Part shown: one piece after another, positions 47,401 through 53,554 of the stretch
Position numbering within the stretch: position 1 is the first letter of the stretch
Layout of the letters: each line of letters begins with the position of its first letter
DNA from: Hyposmocoma kahamanoa
Taxonomy: Eukaryota; Arthropoda; Insecta; Lepidoptera; Cosmopterigidae
Direction of reading: 5' to 3'
NCBI RefSeq assembly: GCF_003589595.1
Contig: NW_020653718.1
Span: 1,028,822 to 1,092,821 of the forward strand
DNA: 64,000 nt
Translations under genes and position numbers: made by a program
Notes under the pieces: generated by a model
What the model saw: only the letters and a program-made list of their open reading frames with translations
Database searches by the model: none
What the model was told of the DNA's origin: nothing

Positions 47401-48471
47401 TGTTAACGTTGTATTAAATGTGGCAGAGTTTGGCAGATTTAGGAATATTCAGCAAGTTCTTTATTATTTTTAAGAGCAAACTGAAAACTTGTTGTTTTGT
47501 GCTACTACGAACAAACATCTGTAGCGAAATACAGGACAATGTAATAAACATAACTTATATCAACTATATAACCCCTGCTTCTACAGGCTGTACTCAATTA
47601 GCTTCTTTAATGCTTTGATAATTAATCACAAGTATTGATAGGTCACTTTAATGCATGTCGTCAAAAAGATGCCGCCATCCTTCTTTAATTTTATGAAAAT
47701 ATTTTTTTTAAAGTCATTAAAGAGAAAACAGTTAATACAAAAAAGAAGCTAAACAGTAATATAAATTCCTTTGATAGTCGTGAAAACAATAGAAGATTAT
47801 TATTATTATTATTACTCTTTACAGAGTACTAAAAAAACGGACCTCAAAAGTCTGAGATACCCTCTTTCTAACAAACAAAGAACCATCAAAATCGGCTCAC
47901 ATCGTTATCGCGTAACATACATAAAAAAATACAGACAAATTGAAAACCTCCTTCTTTTTTTGAAGTCGGTTAAAAATAAGACTTAATGTGCTCTGATTTT
48001 TATAACGAATTGTTATTCTTTACGCTCATAGGCCGAAATTGACCGAAAGAGTTTGTAATGCGATGTAAAAAGGTAATTACTTAAGTTATATTTATCCTTA
48101 GGAAATAAAACTATTTTTCCGGACTACATCTGGTTATTTTAATTTATTTTATGTTAGTTATAACTGGTTGAAGACTATACCACCTCAGTCAACCGTGACC
48201 ATGGGACCTGTAAAGGGCCCGAAACGCCGGTTTGTTTGAAAAAACAAATATACGCGATTTAAATCCGGAAAAATAGTTTCATATCCTATGTGTAACAATC
48301 GCGAAAACCTAAGAACTCGATATACATTTATCCTTTTTAAGACCGACGTACCTGTTACATCGCATAAATAAATTAGGCGTGCTGTATCCCCATAAGGATT
48401 TATCTCCAGTTGCAGTGAATGTCATAATTAAGCCCAACACTCGGTAGAATTGCTGCCCCTTTGGGTTTCCA
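29289..48471 (-). CDS. Odorant receptor (insect 7tm_6 family), seven exons found
   Basis: A ligand-binding olfactory receptor subunit; in insects these seven-span, inverted-topology proteins form cation channels with the co-receptor Orco in sensory-neuron dendrites. Seven minus-strand exons, at 48352-48471, 46349-46481, 43369-43476, 42816-43234, 33304-33406, 32833-32928 and 29289-29444, all have GT/AG borders and compatible phases, giving 1135 nt or about 378 codons with no stop. Family signatures in order: SLWGYSTPNLF near the N-terminus, FVSQIVYL, the long central exon with YHLIGHINILKYKL, then NVTANYFYNLIADSLLMYQ, then LEEIRRQ, then VYYLPWENM with NQK and the RVQPPLVFKAMGGLS block. Missing are a short first exon (entry phase needs two bases before 48471) and a final exon, usually about 15 residues containing a KTSFSY-like block. 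The 9.4-kb intron after 42816 is full of repeats. The subfamily and ligand are unknown. An alternative, two tandem receptors each incomplete, is possible but the phases fit one gene. Confidence 0.85.
29668..29915 (-). repeat. Family R repeat
   Basis: Reverse-complement copy: acgaataagtcgtgtgcatg, then gttgcagtgccacttagggc, then ttcaaaaccggaaagcggta with agtaatgctcacattact-type palindrome (one mismatch). Lies just upstream of receptor exon 7. Confidence 0.75.
30305..30475 (+). repeat. Family D repeat
   Basis: Holds ccactcttagaggtggaata and ends ttttattgaagtgggttaaa, matching the copy at 13210. Confidence 0.55.
30952..31320. repeat. Two family R copies head to head
   Basis: A plus-strand fragment (30952-31030, cacctccttgtgaaagagtt, palindrome decayed) runs into a near-complete reverse copy (31030-31320) that holds ttcaaaaccggaacgcagta and agtaatgcttacattact. 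Confidence 0.7.
31585..31758 (+). repeat. Family R repeat
   Basis: Holds agtaatgtgagcattacta, cacaagggacttgtcaactt and gatgggcgcagtggcagtgc; the last third is shortened. Confidence 0.7.
31759..32600. other. No recognised feature
   Basis: Receptor intron-side sequence, downstream of exon 6. Contains short open frames on both strands without recognisable motifs. Confidence 0.4.
32604..32690 (+). mobile_element. SINE family C, fragment
   Basis: gtagccacgttgaggcgaca, then gacgctggttcgaatctcct (good B box), then gtttgtccggtctttgca. Similar to 27830. Another weak copy (gaggcaacaggttctggttg) lies near 33900. Confidence 0.4.
32833..32928 (-). CDS. Odorant receptor exon 6 of those found
   Basis: Acceptor cttgttttag, donor gtaact. 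32 codons, phase 0 at both ends: DKGSLVIYGLMFVVYVGCLI (membrane span), then MSLVLEEIRRQ. Confidence 0.85.
33135..33235 (-). repeat. Family R repeat, fragment
   Basis: cttcataaccggaaagcggt, then taatactcacattattgctt, then cttagacgaactcttgcaca. It sits between receptor exons 5 and 6. Confidence 0.65.
33304..33406 (-). CDS. Odorant receptor exon 5 of those found
   Basis: Acceptor attatttcag, donor gtaaat. Supplies the C that completes a serine codon with the AG of the previous exon, then IFREMENAFGLNVTANYFYN and LIADSLLMYQVMVG. Confidence 0.85.
33610..33820 (+). repeat. Family D repeat with an expanded A/T-rich middle
   Basis: Ends tctaattgagaacctccccc and tttttgaaagtcggttta as in other copies; the middle carries a long run of aaataat-like units (33705-33765). 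Confidence 0.5.
34271..34369. repeat. Foldback element
   Basis: Arms of 24 bp (34271-34294 cacccctcgtggaagaatgg..., 34346-34369) are complementary with one mismatch; the spacer is 51 bp. No clear target duplication. Confidence 0.65.
34536..34646. repeat. Second foldback element nearby
   Basis: Ends share gtacagg and the inner block tcaagcttgacactt in inverted orientation, with a few unmatched bases between. It lies 170 bp from the foldback at 34271 but is unrelated in sequence. Confidence 0.55.
35045..35283 (+). repeat. Family R repeat, good reference for the 3' half
   Basis: Holds gtgttccggttttgaagggt, then gtgacgggcgcagtggcagt, then gcagacgtgtagcttaccat and cgtcccgtcacttgatatca with an A run. 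Confidence 0.8.
35313..35468 (-). mobile_element. SINE family A
   Basis: Reverse-complement copy with the B box intact (gggaatcgaacctgggacct) and the A-box side (cgttcggccactgaggcag) at the high end. The 3' end of the SINE is truncated. It follows the family R copy directly. Confidence 0.8.
36262..36345 (+). repeat. Family R repeat, 5' fragment
   Basis: gcagtagagcctcttgtgga, then agagttcgtccaagaaagta. The palindrome is decayed. Confidence 0.5.
36718..36868 (+). repeat. Family R repeat, middle and 3' part
   Basis: gttccggttttgaaggatga, then acatcggatttgtcagcttt, then aagtagacgtgtctcttact. Confidence 0.6.
37115..37290 (-). pseudogene. LINE (RTE-like) C-terminal remnant, copy 2
   Basis: Aligns at DNA level with 15893-16045 (cctggccact, then caaattttgaatcgttcttt). 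Minus-strand translation holds WPGIRAKVIKRQDDD, equivalent to the other copy. Confidence 0.45.
37779..37832 (+). mobile_element. Penelope-like terminal repeat, short fragment
   Basis: acaaatatacgcgatttaat, then tccggaaaaatagtttaatt. The hairpin and gaaacgtcg box are absent. Confidence 0.45.
38090..38175 (-). mobile_element. SINE family C
   Basis: Reverse-complement head: aacccggctggttcgaacca (B box region), then cgtcttctgacgctatgcca, then actaagccacggaacgaac (A-box side). Confidence 0.55.
38380..39295. other. No recognised feature
   Basis: Includes short overlapping open frames at 38457-38914 without motifs, and a run of 16 T at 39061. Confidence 0.4.
39300..39490 (-). mobile_element. LINE 3' end with simple-repeat tail
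   Basis: On the minus strand, gttatgtaataaatgtattc is followed by a tattc repeat, a typical LINE 3' end. The preceding A/T-rich 3' UTR runs to about 39490; the open frame at 39538-39729 is not recognised and may be further 3' UTR. Confidence 0.4.
40105..40365 (-). repeat. Family R repeat, near full length
   Basis: Reverse-complement copy from gataccaagggacggtacga to ctttcacaaggagctctatt. The palindrome is altered (agtaatggtcacattgg). Confidence 0.75.
40660..41075 (+). pseudogene. LINE (RTE/BovB-like) polyprotein C-terminus
   Basis: The frame 40705-40935 reads MERATIGVTLRDRKSDAWIR, then NRTKVKYVMAKKRWACAGHI, then ARMDERRWTRRVLEWRPRAD, then GRDRPPQRWLDDIR. W-A-G-H-[IV]-A-R, R-W-T, V-L-E-W-x-P-R and R-P-x-x-R-W-x-D-D-[IL] in this order are the hallmark tail of RTE-type LINEs. 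A TGA replaces the codon after DDIR, and the frame continues (HEARDWTSRGQDRQE) to a further stop, so the copy is both 5'-truncated and broken. More GC-rich than its surroundings, which suggests a younger insertion. Confidence 0.8.
41171..41400 (+). mobile_element. SINE family A, full copy
   Basis: Starts ctgcctccgtggccgaacgg and has the perfect B box ggttcgattcc. It ends gagtgtgtgcgttattatta, a tta tail. It shares the whole body with the copy at 27981. Confidence 0.85.
41575..41597. repeat. (TTTA)n microsatellite
   Basis: Five to six tandem tatt units. Preceded by tgttgagtgtgtgcgttatt, the same as the SINE A tail at 41352, so it is probably the tail of a second, lost SINE A copy. Confidence 0.6.
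41818..42017. repeat. Family R pieces in opposite orientations
   Basis: A reverse 5' piece (41818-41902, gcttggcggcagaaataggt) is followed by a forward 3' piece (41935-42017, ggcgcacaacttgttcgtcc). Rearranged copy or two fragments. Confidence 0.55.
42378..42575. mobile_element. Penelope-like terminal repeats as a long foldback
   Basis: Two copies of the unit face each other with arms of about 85 bp and a 22-bp spacer (tcacggttgacacagtcgcg). Each arm includes gggacctgtaaagggcccga or its complement and ends ccggaaaaatagtttcat. It lies in the receptor intron, downstream of exon 4. Confidence 0.55.
42816..43234 (-). CDS. Odorant receptor exon 4 of those found (long central exon)
   Basis: Acceptor gaattttcag, donor gtaagt. 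139 codons plus two bases. Holds LTRWTFYYLLVFLMMDWAAW, the loop with CWNNYKNRE, then the PFDYEYDFNHWIMYHSFTAY block, IVIFNTLNFMFVYHLIGHIN and ILKYKL, ending VIKYHSFII. The Y-H-L-I-G-H block before the intracellular loop is typical of lepidopteran receptors. Confidence 0.9.
43369..43476 (-). CDS. Odorant receptor exon 3 of those found
   Basis: Acceptor aactatttcag, donor gtaaga. 36 codons: NVFSARFDVYTKTMKDFMTR and IHIYNYQDQGEFVKD. Phase 0 at both ends. Confidence 0.8.
43490..44242 (-). pseudogene. Gustatory-receptor-like multi-span pseudogene
   Basis: On the minus strand one open frame (44203-43883, ATG at 44203) gives at least three hydrophobic spans, including LHIIILLSC, ATLLLLPSFISSTYLLIHGF and DLIVVYILICSTCVVISFNY. 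After a frame change near 43885 the next frame reads QDRRLKSSKSLSNHNKYTKY, then FNNLQIFFVIVNDMLCFGLA, then TRIFLFTLITIISG and a stop. Further down, NDKLCFVLGAFIASD, a TAG, and ILIEIFLVAYFFGFTTTT stay in step. The order (three spans, a charged loop, then a L-x-x-x-[VI]-x-x-x-N-D-x-x-x-x-G-L-x-L block) fits the gustatory receptor family (7tm_7), but no terminal TYF motif was found. At least one frameshift and two stops make it non-coding as read. It sits inside an odorant receptor intron on the same strand. A different membrane protein is possible. Confidence 0.35.
44332..44770 (+). mobile_element. SINE family C with duplicated tail
   Basis: The SINE head (44600-44700) reads gtgacttagttggtatagcg, then gacgtcggttcaaatccggc (clear B box). 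A block of about 80 bp after it (tattaataattataacaaac, tagtggagtaatttcac, gaatatcaattcaataaaac) also stands before it at 44337-44412, a direct duplication. Confidence 0.6.
44780..45430. other. No recognised feature
   Basis: Receptor intron DNA without open frames of note or recognised repeats. Confidence 0.4.
45430..46275 (+). mobile_element. 3' end of a jockey/CR1-like LINE, interrupted by a SINE
   Basis: A C-terminal coding remnant near 45510-45660 reads HYTKHTSNFYSNSFTISVIR, then LWNYLPESN, a stop, then RSPSLDSFK. L-W-N-x-L-P and S-L-x-x-F-K are the usual LINE tail motifs. A 3' UTR follows from 45890 (ataaggccgcctgttgcaca, then gtattgtgttttaattgtaa, then aataaagaatatttc) and ends in an attc repeat from 46236. 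A SINE A copy in reverse orientation (45700-45879) splits the two parts. Confidence 0.65.
45700..45879 (-). mobile_element. SINE family A inside a LINE
   Basis: Reverse-complement copy from cgcacacactcaacatagcc to accattaggccatggaggca. The B-box stretch is deleted (ggaccgggtatccgtggcag). Confidence 0.7.
46349..46481 (-). CDS. Odorant receptor exon 2 of those found
   Basis: Acceptor ttttatacag, donor gtaagt. 44 codons after the split one, including YLVIKAAPITFVSQIVYLFL and NHKELTFGTLG, covering the first predicted membrane spans. Leaves in phase 0. Confidence 0.85.
46530..46760. repeat. Family I repeat, copy 2
   Basis: ataaattagaagtacatgcc and acatggtgcg match 28780-28805. GC-rich; contains an inverted pair cggtgcgtat and atacgcaccg (46704 and 46772). 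The following frame, RNSLPSKFITNVLKEGWRKL (46817-46880), vaguely resembles a LINE tail but is too short to assign. Confidence 0.4.
46940..47800. other. No recognised feature
   Basis: Receptor intron DNA. A palindrome-like agaggcctct lies near 47285; nothing else stands out. Confidence 0.4.
47810..47980 (+). repeat. Family D repeat
   Basis: accctctttctaacaaacaa, then aaaatcggctcacatcgtta, and the ending tttttttgaagtcggttaaa match the copy at 13210. Confidence 0.55.
48097..48322. mobile_element. Penelope-like terminal repeats in inverted orientation
   Basis: A short inverted piece (48097-48126, gaaataaaactatttttccg) and a complete direct unit (48195-48322) that runs through gggacctgtaaagggcccga, then caaatatacgcgatttaaat, then gtaacaatcgcgaaaaccta. 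The body between them (ataactggttgaagactata, ccacctcagtcaaccgtgac) is shared with 6827-6870. Confidence 0.5.
48352..48471 (-). CDS. Odorant receptor exon 1 of those found (true exon 2?)
   Basis: Acceptor acatttcag, donor gtacgt. 39 full codons: QQFYRVLGLIMTFTATGDKS, then LWGYSTPNLFMRCN. It enters with one base of a split codon and leaves with two, which pair with the G at the start of the next exon to make an arginine codon. Confidence 0.8.
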
Positions 48472-48519
48472 CTGAAATGTTAAATTTTGTTAATCTTCGA
48501 ATTTTTTTAAATAATAATA

Positions 48520-48805
48520 TCTAGTGACGGGACGAATAAGTGGTGCATCTGATAGTAAGCTACACGTCTGTCCATAACAATTGCAGTGTCACTCAGAGTG
48601 TTAAAGTGTAAATGTCTGAGGGGAATTGCCACTGTGTCCGTCATCCTGAGATATAAGTTGACAAGTCTCATGTGCTTATAATTTCACCAGCACCCTTATC
48701 CCTCTAAATCGGAACACAGTAATATTCACATTACTGCTTGGCTGCAGAAATAGGTAATGTGGCAGTACTTCCCTGGACGAACTTTTACAGATGGCTCTAC
48801 TACTT
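48520..48805 (-). repeat. Family R repeat, near full length
   Basis: Reverse-complement copy from gacgggacgaataagtggtg to aacttttacagatggctcta. The palindrome is close to intact (agtaatattcacattact). Confidence 0.75.
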
Positions 48806-49141
48806 CTAGAATAACCAGTTCATAGTGCTGTCCCGTAAGCACGCTCTATAGATGTATCCCGAAGTGATGTAAAGAACAAATCTACAAGTTCAAAATCACA
48901 AAAACTCTTACAGAAAATAGTCTTCATGTTTCGCCATGTTAAGATTTAAAGACAACGTTCGGTTAAAGTAAAGCCTTCTTACTGAAATCGTACACCCATG
49001 AAATGCAACCTTTATTTATGCGTCATTATGTGAGGCTAGTGATGGCCCTTAGCTTTGTTCGAACCGAATATCTTTTAAAAAAATTAACTTCCCTTTTATT
49101 TTAGTCTCATAAGAAAATGTATTATTAAACCGGAGTATTCT

Positions 49142-49290
49142 CAGCCTCTGTCTGTAGCTCAGTTGGTTAAAGTGTGAGTAGCATGGCAATATACACTGGT
49201 TTGAGTCCAGTCAGATCGAAAGAATTTTTCTTTGTTTTGTTCAATATTTGTGTCAATAATGATAATAAACTACTGGATTATTTTCGTTAA
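49142..49290 (+). mobile_element. SINE family C
   Basis: Head ctgtctgtagctcagttggt carries a very tRNA-like A box (tagctcagttgg); B-box-like ggtttgagtccagtc; then tcgaaagaatttttctttgt and tcaataatgataata as tail. Confidence 0.6.
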
Positions 49291-49291
49291 A

Positions 49292-49342
49292 AATATTTAG
49301 TACCATGATAAAATTGACATGATTATCATGGTACTAAATATT
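49292..49342. other. Perfect 20-bp hairpin
   Basis: aatatttagtaccatgataa and its exact complement are separated by 11 bases. It directly follows the SINE C tail. No function can be assigned. Confidence 0.7.
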
Positions 49343-49604
49343 GTAAAATTAAAATTGTCAACTAACCAAACTCTATAATAACCATCCGTATTAAGTTTTT
49401 GTTTAACTGTAGTTTTATTTCAAACCTTGTACTCGTATATTACTAATTTTGAATATCAACAGAAACTCTTAATATAATAGTCTGTCTTTTTTGAAGACGA
49501 AGTAAAATGACATTTGCAGGGTTGCCATTTTTCATAAAATTTTAAACAGTCATGTCGTTGTTGTTGACAGTTTTATCGACAGATCGTCAAAAGAAGATAA
49601 CATT

Positions 49605-50000
49605 TTGCTAATTGTCTTTGTCTTCTTCATTCTTATTTTGACAGTTGACCTCACAGGTTGGCCTAATAGTATCGAAATCAATTTCTATTCATATAGATTT
49701 TACCAGGAACAGGCGGATTTGAATATAGATATATTAAGCGCCCTTTACATAGGCACAATATCATGCGCGATTGAACGCTCGTGTTGGAAGGAAAAGGAAA
49801 GAATTGCGCACGTCAGTCGCGCACTCCAATACGCGCCAGATTTACGCGGTCTATCTTGCGTTATTAGCCATATTAGCAATCGAGCGCGAAAGAACGTGTG
49901 CTTGAAAAAATTCAAACCGGTTGCGCACTACTGCGCGATCGCGCGCGATAGAGTGACTGGTGTAAAGGGGGCTAACGAATTTGAAATGAAAACACTATAA
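49605..50000 (+). other. Open frame over a GCGC-rich block, coding status doubtful
   Basis: A 131-codon frame whose start (LIVFVFFILILTV) is hydrophobic, like a signal peptide, but whose remainder shows no recognised domain. From 49735 to 49970 the DNA is studded with gcgc and cgcg words (for example gcgatcgcgcgcgatag) in otherwise AT-rich surroundings. The open frame is probably a consequence of this composition. It may be an unrecognised element. Confidence 0.25.
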
Positions 50001-50125
50001 AATATATCTCCTTTTTATACTTTTAATAGACATAGTTCTAGATACAGTATATATAGGTATGTATGAGTTATATATACTTATAAGTATAAAAATAATCAAG
50101 TAATAAAATATATGATAATAACAAT

Positions 50126-50204
50126 AAAAGTGCGCTTGCAATCAGCTAATAATTGCAGTCTGTAGACTGCAATCACTAGTTGTTTGCAAGCGGACTACAC
50201 TTTT
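50126..50204. repeat. Foldback element
   Basis: The centre is a perfect palindrome, attgcagtctgtagactgca at; outer arms aaaagtgcgcttgcaa and its complement pair with a short bulge. Total about 79 bp. Confidence 0.6.
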
Positions 50205-50726
50205 GCGCAATTAAAGGAATTCTACTCCATCTTCAACAAAGGCAGACTACAGAAGCGTATACACGAGTATAATTATTTCATTATACTTTGTAAAGACGTC
50301 TGTCAAGTTTAATATTCTTAATGTAAATGACATTTATATAAATTAACTGTGTCGCCAGTGTAAGAAAATTAATCTCCTTAATCCGGTACACAGATGTTTT
50401 GCTTTGCGGAGAAAGTACATAGAGAAATGTCTACTCATACCTATTCTGTATAAACAAAGGACTGTGACACTAATTAAATTACGATGAGAGTATTTATGGT
50501 TCCTACGTAATAGATACATCACTCTCATACAAAATCGAAATACTTGCCTACTACATCAGATTAATGATACTAGGCGCTCACTACGAGGAAAAAGGAACCA
50601 AAATACGCGCACAGAGAGGTGAATATAACGTTGCCTATCGTGTGCAGTCGTGCGGAGCCGAATACTCATAAATGAAAGACTTGTAAAGTAGGTTGTGAAA
50701 GACATATTGTCACCATTCCTATTTCT

Positions 50727-50912
50727 GCCGCCTAGTAGTAATATAAGCATTAATGAGTTTCAGCATTGAAGGGTAAGGGTTGAAACTACAGATACATGGG
50801 ACTTGTTAACTTATGTCCCAGGGTGACGAGTGCCAGTGGCACTGCAACTGGGCAGGCGTGCTGCTTACCACAAGTTGCATGACTTGCTCTGTCACTTGAT
50901 ACTCTTAAATTG
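50727..50912 (+). repeat. Family R repeat
   Basis: atttctgccgcctagtagta, then gatacatgggacttgttaac, then gacttgctctgtcacttgat. The palindrome is altered (agtaatataagcattaat). Confidence 0.65.
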
Positions 50913-50959
50913 CGAAGACGTCTGGGCGTTAATTCCAAAATGATCGTGTTCAAAATTGT

Positions 50960-51440
50960 TTAGTAGCAGTAAAACTCCTTTCGAAAGAATTTGTCTAGGA
51001 AAGTACTGTCACCTTACCTATTTCTTCCACTAATCAGTAATGTAAGCGTTTTGTTTTTTATAATGCACACATTAATAGCCCCGCACTAGGGAAACTCTGT
51101 ATCGCGGGTGCCATGGACACATACATGACTACCCCAAATTACACCCAAATTTACGAGAGAAATAAACCTCCCGGTCCGAAAATTGAATCCGGAACCTCTG
51201 CGTGACAGACCAGTATGGTAACCGTTCGGCTACGGAGGCAGTTTTTGAAGGGTATCTAAGGGTGCTGGTGATATTACGCGCAAATGGGACTTTTCAACTT
51301 ACGTTTCCGGGTGACAGGCACAGTGGCAGTGTTCCTCAGATCTTTGCAATTTAAAGCTGAGTGGCATTGCAACCTCTTCAGACTGACAACAGGCGTGTCA
51401 CTCGTTTACTACTAGGTGAAAAAAAAGGTCTTTATATAAA
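50960..51440 (+). repeat. Family R repeat split by a SINE
   Basis: The 5' part (50967-51051, cagtaaaactcctttcgaaa to agtaatgtaagcgtt) resumes after the SINE at 51242 with tttttgaagggtatctaagg and runs to the 3' end. Confidence 0.75.
51060..51241 (-). mobile_element. SINE family A inserted in a family R repeat
   Basis: Reverse-complement copy from atgcacacattaatagcccc to aaccgttcggctacggaggc. It is younger than the family R copy it interrupts. Confidence 0.75.
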
Positions 51441-52297
51441 AAAAAATTAGATTCTTTCAACAAACATACCTTTATCTGTTACGTAAAATGATACTTCGCG
51501 AATTGAAAGAGAATCTTAATATCAAAATTACTAAGAGAACATATTTACCTTTCATCGATTACTATCAAGAACACTTAGTTGATAACTTATAATCATTCAC
51601 TCGAATCCACTTCAGACGGCAAAAATTACAGAGTATACTTGTAATTTGTTTAGTACCAGGCAATCATGTTACTATTTCAATCAAATGCAAAAACTGAAAT
51701 TTGAAAAAGTACCTGTAGAAATTATCACAAATAATATGTTTGAACTCATTTTATTATAACCTGTTATAATTATTAATACAAAGATCGAACACTTACAACA
51801 CAACAACAACACAATAAAAAATCTTTCGATCCGACTGGCATCACCATGTCAGAGTAATGGCGCAACATACACAAAAAAATACTGAATTGATATGTCCATC
51901 AGTAAGCGATACCAAGAAACTGCGATTCCTTTGACGTCGTCTCTCTACTTCATCTTCACGTATTTCTTGTCCGAGCGCCTCCACAACTAACAGTATTCAC
52001 TATTTTTTTACATAAACGATGTACAAACGATACCCTCGAGCTATCGTTGGTTTTATGTCAGTTCTAAGATGAAAATAATGTCAAAATACGACACGAAAGC
52101 AACTACTTGTGTCAAATTATATTTGTTAATTATTCGCTTGTATTTGTTCACCCCGCGCCTGATCTATTATTCGTTTACTTGCTTTGCCTTATAGGGAAAT
52201 AACGCTGGTAATACATTAAGCTGGTACTCACGTGTTTGGTACTATAGCATACTATAACAGGGAACGTAGCTTGGGTAGCGTAGCGAGAGGTACTTTA
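51441..52297. other. No recognised feature
   Basis: A weak reverse SINE C tail lies at 51770-51850 (attaatacaaagatcgaaca, tctttcgatccgactggc). The missing first exon of the receptor could lie here or beyond, but none was identified. Confidence 0.35.
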
Positions 52298-52301
52298 TAA
52301 A

Positions 52302-52496
52302 TGTAGGATTGTGAACGGAGTGAAAGATTTGTTTCTGAACGATGAAGTGTGAGAGGGAAGGATGCAGGTGACGGATGACAGATGACTTCTCTTTGGCTAT
52401 GGCTCTCGATACTGGTGGTTGCGTACGAGTTGTTTTTTCCAAATTTTTAAAATAAAAGTGATCAAATTAATTTATACGTTTTATTTCCATCCCACA
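52302..52496 (+). repeat. 5' LTR
   Basis: tgtaggattgtgaacggagt to ttccatcccaca. Contains an aataaa at 52451. The two LTRs show no difference in a base-by-base reading. Confidence 0.95.
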
Positions 52497-52499
52497 TTT

Positions 52500-52517
52500 T
52501 GGGGGCTCGTCCGGGAT
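52500..52517 (+). other. Primer binding site, tRNA-Pro type
   Basis: tgggggctcgtccgggat, 18 bases, is complementary to the 3' end of tRNA-Pro. It starts three bases after the LTR. The same primer class is used by murine leukaemia-type retroviruses. Confidence 0.85.
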
Positions 52518-52711
52518 GGAAATAAATCATCGGTAAAAATCAATCATCGGACGGCGTTTTTCTACAAAATTTGGCGTGGGAGCAATGGCGGACGTCGATT
52601 AAGACATTTTCAAGCAATATTTAAGGTGAATAAGGCGAAATACAGGCGAAGGTGTGCAGAAATAAAGGTGAATTTGAAGATTAAAGGCGATCAAGGCGAA
52701 ATTTGTTGAAG

Positions 52712-53554
52712 ATGACGGAGAGAAAACGTGATGAAGGTGAGGTCAATGCGGCGGCATTTTCGTTCGATGGCCTCGTGCACAAGTACGACGGTAACGACGC
52801 ATGCTACAGCTGTTTCAAATGGATTCAAGATATTGACGACAATGCGGAAATATTTGGTTGGACACCTGCACAAAAACTTGTTGTGGCTCGTCGCTCATTA
52901 TCGGGAACGGCGGAGCTGTGGTTGAAATCCGAAAAAGTGTTCAAAACGTACGACGACTTTAAGGCGGCAATCCTGAAGGAGTTTCCTGACAACCTAAACA
53001 GCAAAGAAGTGCATGAAATGATGTCAACTAGGAAGAAGAAAAAAGATGAAAGTTGTTACGAGTATATGCTCGTCATGAAAGAGCTCGGAAAGAGGGGCAA
53101 AATCCCTGATTATGTCACAATACAATATATCGTGGAAGGGATAGTTGTAACGAATTAAATGAGTAAGGTAATGTTGTACGGTATTACAAGCTACAATGTT
53201 CTCAAGGAGAAACTATCTCTTTATGAAAACATGAAAAAATCGATCTCAAAGAAACGTCAGGAGTCAATGCCGTTAAATTGTATGCCGGCTGCCGGTAGAA
53301 ACGTTGCATGTTCGAGTCCTCGTCGCTGTTTCAAATGTGGAGAGAGAGATCATGTGGCAAATGCATGTCCGTATGGTGTCAAGTGCTATAAGTGCAACGA
53401 ATTCGGACATATTTCTTCAAAATGCAATGCTTCATTGTCAAAAGGGCAGGTATTCGAACAGCCTTCATTCAATCGTCGTCGTGACCAAAGTAGTGGCAAT
53501 GGTGGTGCAGCGAGCAGACCTCATCATACAGCCTGGCAGCCCCGTGCGATGTAG
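52712..53554 (+). pseudogene. gag of the gypsy element, interrupted
   Basis: Structural protein that packages element RNA. It starts at the ATG at 52712 (an open TTG lies nine bases upstream). The first part, to 53155, has a retrotransposon-gag-like region with W-I-Q-D-I-D and A-x-x-L-x-G-x-A-x-x-W-L motifs. An in-frame TAA (53156-53158) cuts it, and the same frame continues at once with an ATG. Near the C-terminus are two CCHC zinc knuckles, CFKCGERDHVANAC and CYKCNEFGHISSKC, which bind RNA. The frame ends at TAG (53552). Confidence 0.9.

Noticed and set aside
49142..49215. Possible tRNA gene from tagctcagttgg and ggtttgagtcc
   Set aside because: No acceptor stem pairing and a SINE-like tail follows; the same layout recurs at 28505 and 44600.
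52242..52442. Minus-strand open frame repeated at 56933-57238
   Set aside because: It is repeated only because it lies in the two LTRs; no independent sign of coding.
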